A DNA stretch of 47,053 bases from NCBI GenBank assembly GCA_022823225.1, contig JAJDXM010000012.1:1-47053 (forward strand), given 5' to 3'. Origin of the DNA: Gemmatimonadota bacterium. Its GTDB lineage: Bacteria > Gemmatimonadota > Gemmatimonadetes > Longimicrobiales > Gaopeijiaceae. This document shows, piece after piece, positions 13,654 to 21,062 of the stretch. The translations under genes and the position numbers were made by a program. The notes beneath the pieces were generated by a model. It was not told where the DNA came from. It did no database searches and saw only the letters and a list, made by a program, of their open reading frames with translations. Position 1 is the stretch's first letter. Each line of letters starts with the position of its first letter.

Positions 13654-13682
13654 TAGACAGCTGCCACGGGAGAAACGTGCAA
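13654..13682 (-). promoter_or_regulatory. ECF-type promoter element (copy 5), upstream of the DUF2158-like gene
   Basis: TTGCACGTTT (hexamer at 13682-13677), a 17-bp spacer, then TGTCTATGTC (hexamer at 13659-13654) on the minus strand. The last bases before the -10-like half (GGCAGC) are identical to copy 4. Transcription would start near 13647, about 50 bases before the ATG at 13598. Confidence 0.65.
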
Positions 13683-13752
13683 AACCGGCTTCGGCCCCAT
13701 CCGCCCTGTCGGCAGGCCGAGCGGCGCCCTGAGGAGCAGGGCTAGTAAGGAG

Positions 13753-13779
13753 AACGTGACATTATGTAATGTCGACGTT
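13753..13779 (-). terminator. Hairpin at the end of the Asp-box protein gene
   Basis: AACGT+GACATTA (13753-13764) pairs with TAATGTC+ACGTT (13767-13773 and 13775-13779) around a 2-base centre, with one bulged G. The stem overlaps the TAA stop of the minus-strand gene ending at 13778, where a terminator would sit. The T-tract after it is poor, so Rho-independent termination is only possible. A regulatory inverted repeat is the alternative. Confidence 0.4.
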
Positions 13780-16700
13780 ACATATCTCTCGCAATCTCCC
13801 CCATCCCCAGCCCCCTCAGCACCTCGTTCACCTCCGCCAGCTCTTCGCCCCACACCTCCTCCAGCGCCTCCAGCAGCCCGTCCAGCGTCCCCACCATGAT
13901 CCCGAACACCTCATGCATCCCGCTTCCCGGCCGCCCGTCCCCCCGCTCGGACATCGACAGCAGGTTGGCCAGCCGGTTGTTCACCTTGATCGGGAAGTTC
14001 AGCGGATCCTGGTTCGACCGGTTCCGAACCTGGTAGATCTCCCCCTCCACCGCGTCGAGCGCCCCCTGCAACCGCGCCCCCGTCACGTGCAGCCGCTCGT
14101 CGTCCGACGCCTCCAGCCGCTCCTCCAGCTGCGCCTCCACGTCGCGGATCTCGATCACCGCCCGGTTCGCGCGGTCCACCTGGTCCCGGATCCGCACACC
14201 GAACTCGTACTGCGCCACCAGGTCGTCGTCGGTCACGCCCTCGACCCAGGGGTTGCGCTTCACGATCAGGTCGCGCGACGCCACCGCCCCGCCCACCCGC
14301 AGCCGCACCGTGTACTCACCCGGCGGCACCACCGGCGCCATCGTCCGCACGCCCCACAGGATCATCCCGGGGAAGGTCGCCGCCGGATCGGTCCGCAGAT
14401 CCCACCGGAACCGGTTCCAGCCCGCCTCGACCCGCAGCGCCGGCCCGCTCCACCGGTCCCGCGCCTCGCCCTCTCTCGCAGGCTCGAAGGTGCGCACCAC
14501 TCGGCCGGTCGCGTCGAGGACCTCCAGCTTCGTGTCCTCCGCACTCTCCACCCCCTCCCCCACCCACCACGTTAGCACCGCCCCATTCGCCGACCGGTAC
14601 GCCGGCGCCGGTTCGAACATCACCAGGTCCCCATCGAGCATTCCCGGCCGGTACTCCCTCAGCGGTCCCACGTTGTCCAGCACCCAGAACCCGCGCCCGT
14701 GACTGGCCATCGCCAGCTCGTCGTGCTCGGGGATCACGTCGGTCACCGGCATGTCCGGCAGCCCCGGGTTCAGCTCCTGCCACCACGCGCCGTCGTCGAA
14801 CGTCACGTACACGCCGTGGTTCGTGCCCGCGTACAGGAGACCCTCGCGGTTCGGGTCCTCGCGCACCGAGTTCACATAGGCGTCGTCGCGGATGCCGTTC
14901 ACGATTCTGGTCCACGTCTCGCCGTAGTCGTCCGTCTTCCAGATGTGCGGCCGGAAGTCGTCGAGCAGCGGCAGACGCGCCGAAACGTACGCCTTGCCCG
15001 TGTCGAACGCCGACGCGTCGATCAGGCTGACGCGCCCGAAGTCCGGCATGTCCGGGGGGGTCACGTTGGTCCAGTTCGCGCCGCCGTCGCGCGTGACGTG
15101 CACGAGCCCGTCGTCCGACCCCGTCCAGATCACGTCGATGTCCACCTTGCCGGGGCCGACCGCGAAGATCGTCGCGTAGACCTCGGGGCCGTTCATGTCG
15201 CCGGTGATCGGGCCGCCGGAGTGGCCCAGCGTCATGGGGTCCGCGCGGGTGAGATCGTCGCTCAGGCGCTCCCAGTTGTTGCCGCCGTCGGTGGTCCGCC
15301 AGAGCCGGTTCGACGACGTGTAGAGGGTGTTGGGGTCGATGGGCGAAAAGATGATCGGAAAGGTCCATTGCCAGCGCTCGACCATGTCGATGGCCGGCTC
15401 GCCGGAGTAGAACCAGGGGTAGGGATTGACCTCGCGCGACATGCCCAGGCGCCGGTTGAACCGGTCCAGGTAGCGGCCGTTGTTGGTGCCCGAGAAGAAG
15501 ACGTCGAGGTCCTTCGGATCGGGCGCGATGTAGCCCGGCTCGCCGCCGCCCGCGCGGTAGTGCACGTCCATCGAGCCGCGGGTGATCGCGGGCACCCGGG
15601 CGCCGGCGGGGACTCCGCCGTGGGTGCCGGCATCGGCCGCGTCGCCCCTCCCGCCCGCCATCGCCGCCGCGAACCGCCCCGCGTTCCAGTCCGACGGCAG
15701 GCAGAGCGTGCTGTTGTCCTGCTGCGAGCCGCAGATGTGCCAGGGGATGTGCGCGGTCGTGACGCCGTGGTAGAACTGCGCGGTGGAAAACTCCTGGTCG
15801 GTCCACTCGCTGCCGGTGGTGAAGCTGACCGCGCCGCCGCCGTCGTTGGCGACCACGACGTGCGCGGGATCGTCGGGGTCGATCCAGAAGTCGTGGAAGT
15901 CGCCGTGGGTGCCGTTGTTGATGACTTCGTAGGTGGCGCCGCCGTCGGTCGAGCGGAAGAACGACGTATTCTGCACGTAGACGACGTCCTCGTCGTGATG
16001 GTCGGCGAAGACGTGCGTGTAGTAGAACGCGCGCTGCCGGATCCGCCGCTCGTCGTTGATGAGCTCCCAGGTGTCGCCGCCGTCGTCCGAGCGGAAGAGC
16101 CCGCCGTCGTCGTGCTCGAAGAGGGAGTAGACGCGGCCCGAGTTCGCGCTCGAGACCGCCAGCCCGATCCGCCCGACGACGCCTTCCGCCGGCATGCCGG
16201 GGTTGCGCGTGATCTCGGTCCAGGTGTCCCCGCCGTCGACCGATTTGAACATGCCGCTGCCCGGCCCGCCGGACGACATCGTGTACTCCTTGCGGAAGGC
16301 CTCCCAGAGCGCCGCGTACATCACGTCCGGGTCGTTGCGGTCGATCGCGATGTCGATCGCGCCGGTGCGCTCGTCGCGGAAGAGGATGCGCTCCCACGTG
16401 TCGCCCCCGTCGGTGCTGCGGAAGACGCCGCGCTCCTCGCTCGGCACGCCGTACTTGCCGAACGACGCAACGTACACGATGTCCGGGTTGGTGGGGTGGA
16501 CGCGGATCGTGGAGATCCCGTGCGACTCGGAGAAGCCGATGTGCTCCCAGGTCGCGCCCGCGTCGCGGCTGCGGTAGACGCCGTCGCCGGGCAGGATGTT
16601 GCCGCGGATGCAAGTCTCGCCGGTGCCGATGAAGACGAGGTCGGGGTCGGTTTCGGCCACCGCGACCGCGCCCACCGACGCGGACGTGATCTGGAAATCG

Positions 16701-16954
16701 GTGACGGGGAACCAGTCCTCGCCGCCGTTGACGGTCTTCCAGAGGCCGCCGCCGGTTGCACCGAAGTAGGCTTCCTGCGGGCGGCCGACGACGCCCGAGG
16801 TAGCGATCGAGCGGCCGCCGCGGTCGGGCCCGAGGTTGCGCCAGGAGTAGCCGGCCAGGAAGGCGGAGTCGAGGACGATTTGCTGGGCGGCGATGGGGGC
16901 GCCCGCGAGCAGGGTCGAGGCGAAGAGCAGGGCCGGGATTGTGAAACGTTTCAC
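13778..16954 (-). CDS. Secreted sortilin/VPS10-like Asp-box beta-propeller protein
   Basis: A protein of about 1,058 aa with a Sec signal (IPALLFASTLLAGAPIAAQQ). Many Asp-box/BNR repeats follow: SRDAGATWEHIG, STDGGDTWERIL, SVDGGDTWTEI, SDDGGDTWELI, TTDGGNNWERL and TRDGGANWTNV, as in sortilin-type 10-bladed propellers and xyloglucanase-like proteins. The C-terminal third (from about residue 760) has beta-sandwich-like segments (LRVEAGWNRFRWDLR, MAPVVPPGEYTVRLRVGG) and a helical end. I placed the start at the GTG at 16954, which has AGGA upstream and makes a normal signal. An upstream ATG at 17032 would add 26 residues with no signal character. It is probably periplasmic or outer-membrane associated. 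Substrate unknown. Confidence 0.9.
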   Translation of the reverse strand: MKRFTIPALLFASTLLAGAPIAAQQIVLDSAFLAGYSWRNLGPDRGGRSIATSGVVGRPQEAYFGATGGGLWKTVNGGEDWFPVTDFQITSASVGAVAVAETDPDLVFIGTGETCIRGNILPGDGVYRSRDAGATWEHIGFSESHGISTIRVHPTNPDIVYVASFGKYGVPSEERGVFRSTDGGDTWERILFRDERTGAIDIAIDRNDPDVMYAALWEAFRKEYTMSSGGPGSGMFKSVDGGDTWTEITRNPGMPAEGVVGRIGLAVSSANSGRVYSLFEHDDGGLFRSDDGGDTWELINDERRIRQRAFYYTHVFADHHDEDVVYVQNTSFFRSTDGGATYEVINNGTHGDFHDFWIDPDDPAHVVVANDGGGAVSFTTGSEWTDQEFSTAQFYHGVTTAHIPWHICGSQQDNSTLCLPSDWNAGRFAAAMAGGRGDAADAGTHGGVPAGARVPAITRGSMDVHYRAGGGEPGYIAPDPKDLDVFFSGTNNGRYLDRFNRRLGMSREVNPYPWFYSGEPAIDMVERWQWTFPIIFSPIDPNTLYTSSNRLWRTTDGGNNWERLSDDLTRADPMTLGHSGGPITGDMNGPEVYATIFAVGPGKVDIDVIWTGSDDGLVHVTRDGGANWTNVTPPDMPDFGRVSLIDASAFDTGKAYVSARLPLLDDFRPHIWKTDDYGETWTRIVNGIRDDAYVNSVREDPNREGLLYAGTNHGVYVTFDDGAWWQELNPGLPDMPVTDVIPEHDELAMASHGRGFWVLDNVGPLREYRPGMLDGDLVMFEPAPAYRSANGAVLTWWVGEGVESAEDTKLEVLDATGRVVRTFEPAREGEARDRWSGPALRVEAGWNRFRWDLRTDPAATFPGMILWGVRTMAPVVPPGEYTVRLRVGGAVASRDLIVKRNPWVEGVTDDDLVAQYEFGVRIRDQVDRANRAVIEIRDVEAQLEERLEASDDERLHVTGARLQGALDAVEGEIYQVRNRSNQDPLNFPIKVNNRLANLLSMSERGDGRPGSGMHEVFGIMVGTLDGLLEALEEVWGEELAEVNEVLRGLGMGEIARDM

Positions 16955-17053
16955 GAGTGCATTCCTGTGGGAGAAGACGTCGAAGTTGTCGTACACGCGG
17001 CTGGAGGTGAAGAGGTACTTCGGGGTGACCATGGCGAGGTCGAGCCGCCCCGC

Positions 17054-17983
17054 CTACCGCTCCCCGCCGATCCCCCTTCGTCTCTCGCGCGGCTGGAATA
17101 CCGCGGTGATCCGCACCGGTCCGCTAATCGTCATCCGGATGGCGCCTGCCCCGGGCACGGTATTGGTTCCCTCCATTTCCCGGTGGGATTCCAAATATGC
17201 CGGCAGGTTGAACTCGGTGTCCCACAGCACGAACCCCGTCGTGGTCCCCGTCATCTCCTGGGTGGACTGTTCGTCCTCCTCGCCCTGGACCGTTTCCAGA
17301 CTGACCTCGCCCCTCACGTCGAACTTCAGGAGCGTCCGGTCGCCGATCAGAGTGTCGCCCACCAGGGTGTAGCGGTAGATGGTGTTGTTTGTCGAGGCCG
17401 TCACTTCATCCACAACGTACCAGCTCACCGTGTCGACCCAGCTGTCGCCGGGGCCCACCGGGTATGCGGGCAGCCGAGGGAAGATCTCGAAGGCGATCCC
17501 GGGAAAAGGAGACAGATCCGCGACCGCGGTGTCGAAGACGGGCATCGTTCCGACCTCCACGTGGCCCCCGGGGCTCAACACCAGGGCAAACGGCCCGTCG
17601 ATGTCGTCGGCGTCTGCGGTCCGGATGCCCGCGAGCGAGTTTGCCGACACGGCGTTGAAGCCCACCACCGTGCCCACCACCCCGATGCCAGTGGGGTCGG
17701 GGCCGAACAGCATGCGCATCGACAGCTGCGTCGTGGTCATGACCTCCATGTCCCCCACGGGGGTGCTCACACCGACAAACAGCGAATCCTCGATGTGGTA
17801 GAGGCCGGTCGGGTTCGACGGCACCCTGTAGGCGAACCTGGTCGCACCGTCGGTCGAACGGGCGGCCGGACCAGTGGCGGGTCCCGCGGGTCCGGCCGGC
17901 GCCCCTGCACAGGCGGACATCACCGCCGCGCAGGCAGCCGCCGACAAAGTGCCGGCAAATGCAAAAGGTCTGTTGGTCTTCAT
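17054..17983 (-). CDS. Exported lipoprotein, G-D-x-W-x-D-T paralogue family (copy 1)
   Basis: A 309-aa protein with a signal ending in a lipobox (AAVMSAC) and a glycine/proline/alanine-rich spacer. The rest looks all-beta. It belongs to a family with three members in this window (also 18013-18876 and 32257-33060). Shared features are an N-terminal TPVGDM segment, FPRLPAYPVGPGDSWVDTVS mid-protein and GFVLWDTEFNLPAYLES near the end. I know no function for the family. The ATG at 17983 is best spaced from GGAGG; another ATG lies directly before it. It lies 29 bp after copy 2, so the pair is likely co-transcribed with the genes upstream. Confidence 0.75.
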   Translation of the reverse strand: MKTNRPFAFAGTLSAAACAAVMSACAGAPAGPAGPATGPAARSTDGATRFAYRVPSNPTGLYHIEDSLFVGVSTPVGDMEVMTTTQLSMRMLFGPDPTGIGVVGTVVGFNAVSANSLAGIRTADADDIDGPFALVLSPGGHVEVGTMPVFDTAVADLSPFPGIAFEIFPRLPAYPVGPGDSWVDTVSWYVVDEVTASTNNTIYRYTLVGDTLIGDRTLLKFDVRGEVSLETVQGEEDEQSTQEMTGTTTGFVLWDTEFNLPAYLESHREMEGTNTVPGAGAIRMTISGPVRITAVFQPRERRRGIGGER

Positions 17984-18012
17984 CATTTCCTCCGTCGCGG
18001 TTTCCTCGTCTT

Positions 18013-18876
18013 CTAGTTGATCAGGCGCATGTGGTGCGTCTGGACCGCGGTCATCGCCACCAACCCCAGACCCGGAACGAACGTGCTTCCATCTACGTCG
18101 GTGACGGTCATTGTTTGCAGGACAAGGCCGCGATCCGCGTCCCAGAGGTGAAAGCCCGACACCGAGGCCGCCAGGTTGACTGTCATCTGTCCCCCGCTCT
18201 CCTCGTCCATCAGCATATCGACCACAGTCATTCCCTCGACCGCGATGCGCAGAACCTCGCCGGCGCCGTTCCCGGCGTCTCCCTCAAAGGTATAGGAGCT
18301 GATCGTGACGGTTGTGCCCTCCATCGAGGCCCCGAGTTCGTCGACCTCCATGTCCTGGGAGTATTCCAGCGTGTCGGCCCAGGTATCGCCCGGCCGAATG
18401 GCGTGCGCCGGCCACTTGGGGAAGAGGCCGGCAGTCAGGTTGTTGGAGGGCCCGAGGTCCATGCCGGTAAGCCCGGCGAGTTCGGGGATGGCGACGCCCT
18501 GAATGACGCCCCTCTCGTTGATCACGAATTCGATGGTCTGCTCGCCCCGTGCATCGGGCATCGGCATGTCGCCCATCATGTCGCTGGACATGCTCGCCTG
18601 CTCGATGGTGATGACGCCGGTGACGCGCACTCCGTCCGGATCCTCCGCAAAGTCGAGATCCAGGCGCATCTGCATGATCATCGTCATCGTCATGTCCCCG
18701 AGCGGCGTGGCCTCCACGGTCATCAGCGTGGTGTCGGCGACCACGTAGCTGACGGCCGGCGGCGTTGGAACCCCGTAGGTGAGGGGTCCGACCTCCTGCG
18801 CCGCCGCGGTTCCGGGTCCGGCGAACGCCGGGACGGCCAGAGCCGCCAGGAGTGTGGCCAGGGATCTGCTCTTCAT
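18013..18876 (-). CDS. Secreted protein, G-D-x-W-x-D-T paralogue family (copy 2)
   Basis: A 287-aa protein with a Sec signal (MKSRSLATLLAALAVPAFAG, cut near AAAQ) and no lipobox. It is paralogous to 17054-17983 and 32257-33060. Matching landmarks are TPLGDMTMTMIMQ near the start, KWPAHAIRPGDTWADTLEYS in the middle and GFHLWDADRGLVLQTMT near the end. The middle contains a methionine-rich stretch. The ATG at 18876 has a GAGAGGAAGAG ribosome binding site. A longer frame from 19071 would overlap the CDGSH gene and add basic residues without a signal. Function unknown. Confidence 0.8.
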   Translation of the reverse strand: MKSRSLATLLAALAVPAFAGPGTAAAQEVGPLTYGVPTPPAVSYVVADTTLMTVEATPLGDMTMTMIMQMRLDLDFAEDPDGVRVTGVITIEQASMSSDMMGDMPMPDARGEQTIEFVINERGVIQGVAIPELAGLTGMDLGPSNNLTAGLFPKWPAHAIRPGDTWADTLEYSQDMEVDELGASMEGTTVTISSYTFEGDAGNGAGEVLRIAVEGMTVVDMLMDEESGGQMTVNLAASVSGFHLWDADRGLVLQTMTVTDVDGSTFVPGLGLVAMTAVQTHHMRLIN

Positions 18877-18905
18877 CTCTTCCTCTCGATCTTGTGAGTT
18901 GTTCC

Positions 18906-19334
18906 TCAGCTCGCGCTGAACCCCGATTCCCGGTGGGACCCGTCGCAGAACGGCTTCGTCGAGGACATTCCGCACCGGCAAAGGGCCCCTTTCGTTCCTG
19001 CGGAGGTCTTCCCGTCCGCCGCCACGACCGTGAGGGGACCGCGTACGAGCAGCGGTCCGTCCTTGGCGCATACGATCAAGACGTGTTCTTCGTTACCGGC
19101 CTGTCCCGCAGGCACCAGCCTGCCACCCCGGATCAGGCCGGGGTCGTCGAACCCGACTCTGCGGTGCGACCCGTCGCAGAAGGGCTTGTTGTTGGAATGG
19201 CCGCAGCGGCACAGCGCGACATCGTCGGTATCGGCGACGATTTCGCCGCCCGCCTCGACATGGATCCGCCCGGTCAGGCACAGGGGGCCGCCGGGCGCCA
19301 CGTCGGCCACATTGCCCCGTCGCGCATCGCTCAC
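18906..19334 (-). CDS. Double-CDGSH iron-sulfur protein
   Basis: A 142-aa protein with two CDGSH zinc-finger-type motifs: CRCGHSNNKPFCDGSH at about residues 57-72 and CRCGMSSTKPFCDGSH at about 120-135. Each has the C-x-C-x(n)-C-x3-H ligand set that binds a 2Fe-2S cluster in mitoNEET-like proteins. There is no membrane segment, so it is probably soluble and cytoplasmic. A GTG at 19334 is used because GGAG lies 7 bases upstream; the longer upstream frame would run into the ETF-QO gene. It follows ETF-QO by 34 bp, so the two may act in the same electron-transfer context. Confidence 0.85.
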   Translation of the reverse strand: MSDARRGNVADVAPGGPLCLTGRIHVEAGGEIVADTDDVALCRCGHSNNKPFCDGSHRRVGFDDPGLIRGGRLVPAGQAGNEEHVLIVCAKDGPLLVRGPLTVVAADGKTSAGTKGALCRCGMSSTKPFCDGSHRESGFSAS

Positions 19335-19368
19335 TGGTCGTCTCCTCGCTTTCGTGGCCGGCGGCGCG

Positions 19369-21045
19369 TCACATCCGCCGGTATCGCGGGCCGCTCCCGC
19401 CCTCGCGCGGCGACCACCTCGGCCCGAGCACATCGGTCGCCTTGCAGTCCACGCAGTTCGGCGCATTCACGCGCAGCTCGTCGCCGTCGCGCTCGTACAC
19501 CTCGGCGGGACACATGTGAACGTACATCTCGGCGACCTCTGCCGACATGTCTTCGCCCACGGTGAGGTGCGAGGGAATGTCGTCTCGGGTCTGGTTTCCG
19601 CTCTTGAAGACCGCGTCGACCTTGGAGACGGCGAGCGGGCCTGCCTGCGCGGTTGGCTCGGCGGCCGTCTCCGCCCCAAGCCACTTTGGCTCGGCCGCGT
19701 CGCTTTCCGTCCGAATCCTGCCCGCCGGGAGCCGCCCACCGGTCACCGTGGCGAGGCTGGCCTTCGCGCCGCCCAGGAAGAAGCCGCTCTTGAAGGCGAG
19801 CCGCATGTTCCGGTTGCGCCAGAGGTCGCGCACGATAAACGAATTGTCGACTGCTTCCGTGTACGGGGCGAGCGCCCCAGCCGATACATCGCCGGCCTTC
19901 AGCGCGGCATGGATGGCGCGCGCGGCCAGGATTCCGGACTGCATCGCGTAGTGGATGCCCTTGAGCGACGCGACATCCACGTAGCCCGCCGCGTCGCCCA
20001 CGATGCAGATCCCGCCGCCGTGCCTGCGCTCGGGGAGCGAATGGTACCCGCCCTCGGGGATGGTCTTGGCGCCCCATTCGACCATCTCGCCGCCCGCGAG
20101 GATCCGGTGGAAGAGCGGGTGGTGCTTCACGCGCTGCAGGAGCCCGTGCACGTCGAGGCGGGCGTCCGCGTAGTCGAGGCTCGCGACCAGCCCGAGGGCG
20201 ACGAGATCGTCGGCGAGCGGATACGCGAAGGTGCCGCCGAAGCCGTCCCGGATCAGGGGCCAGCCCATCGTGTGGATGATCCGGTCGAGGGGCCGCTTCA
20301 CCTCCCACAGCTCCTTGACGCCCAGGGAATGGATCTGCGGATTCGCCGACGCGATCTCCTGCCACTCCATGTACGCCTGGGTCAGCGCGCCGCGCGTCCC
20401 TTCGGAGAGCACGGTCACGCGCGCGGTGAGATCGACCGGGGGCATGTAGCCGGATCCGCCGGGTTGGCCGTCCCGGCCGAGGCCCCGGGGCACGGTCCTC
20501 ACGCCGATCACGTCGTCGCCGTCAACCAGGAGCGCGTCGGCGGGGAACCCCGGCAGGATCATCACGCCCGCTTCTTCGGCGCGCTCGCCAAGCCACCGCA
20601 CCACCTCGCAGATCGACGCGATGTGGTTGCCGTGGTTGCGCATCGTGGGGGGCGCGGGGATGCGCAGATGGGACCGCTCGGTCAGGAAGTACACCGCTTC
20701 CCGGGCGACGGGCCGCCGAAACGGGAACTCGTTGTCCGGCATGCCGGGGAAAAGCTCCCGGAACGGCCGCGGGTTGATCACGGCGCCCGAGAGGTTGTGG
20801 TCGCCGAGCCCCTCGGCCTTCTCCAGCACGCCGATCAGCAGGTCCCCGACCCCGTCTCCCGCTTCGTTCCCCTCGGCGACCAGCCGGGCCAGTTCGATCG
20901 CGCCGGCCAGCCCTGCCGGCCCGCCACCCACGAACACCACGTCCAGCGGCTCGGCCTCGGGGCCGGGCGGCTCGCGCACGATCAGCTTCTCGACCGGCAA
21001 TTCCGGCTGGTGCCGGTCCGGGTGAATGGGACTGCGGGATTTCAT
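19369..21045 (-). CDS. Electron transfer flavoprotein-ubiquinone oxidoreductase
   Basis: A 558-aa ETF-QO. It passes electrons from ETF to the quinone pool during fatty-acid and amino-acid oxidation. The FAD-binding GxGxxG motif is near residue 40 (VVFVGGGPAGLAGAIEL). Substrate-domain landmarks include HTMGWPLIRDGFGGTFAYPL and IVGDAAGYVDVASLKGIHYAM. The C-terminal iron-sulfur domain reads HMCPAEVYERD and then NCVDCKATDVLGPRW. In the usual family the last cysteine ligand lies in CKTC; here it is CKAT, so only three of the four cysteines are seen. The end GPRYRRM is typical. Length matches the family. Starts 17 bp from a divergent gene. Confidence 0.9.
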   Translation of the reverse strand: MKSRSPIHPDRHQPELPVEKLIVREPPGPEAEPLDVVFVGGGPAGLAGAIELARLVAEGNEAGDGVGDLLIGVLEKAEGLGDHNLSGAVINPRPFRELFPGMPDNEFPFRRPVAREAVYFLTERSHLRIPAPPTMRNHGNHIASICEVVRWLGERAEEAGVMILPGFPADALLVDGDDVIGVRTVPRGLGRDGQPGGSGYMPPVDLTARVTVLSEGTRGALTQAYMEWQEIASANPQIHSLGVKELWEVKRPLDRIIHTMGWPLIRDGFGGTFAYPLADDLVALGLVASLDYADARLDVHGLLQRVKHHPLFHRILAGGEMVEWGAKTIPEGGYHSLPERRHGGGICIVGDAAGYVDVASLKGIHYAMQSGILAARAIHAALKAGDVSAGALAPYTEAVDNSFIVRDLWRNRNMRLAFKSGFFLGGAKASLATVTGGRLPAGRIRTESDAAEPKWLGAETAAEPTAQAGPLAVSKVDAVFKSGNQTRDDIPSHLTVGEDMSAEVAEMYVHMCPAEVYERDGDELRVNAPNCVDCKATDVLGPRWSPREGGSGPRYRRM

Positions 21046-21062
21046 TCTGTTAACTTACCCCC

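Noticed and set aside
1-13700. Genomic island carried by a phage or transposon
   Set aside because: No integrase, transposase, tRNA target or terminal repeats are visible. The propeller expansion is better explained by local duplication.
14699-18016. Very long open frame of 1,105 codons on the plus strand
   Set aside because: It is the antisense shadow of the Asp-box protein and the two genes next to it. It has no recognisable motif, is rich in V/R/D/H as expected for antisense GC-rich coding DNA, and has no ribosome binding site.
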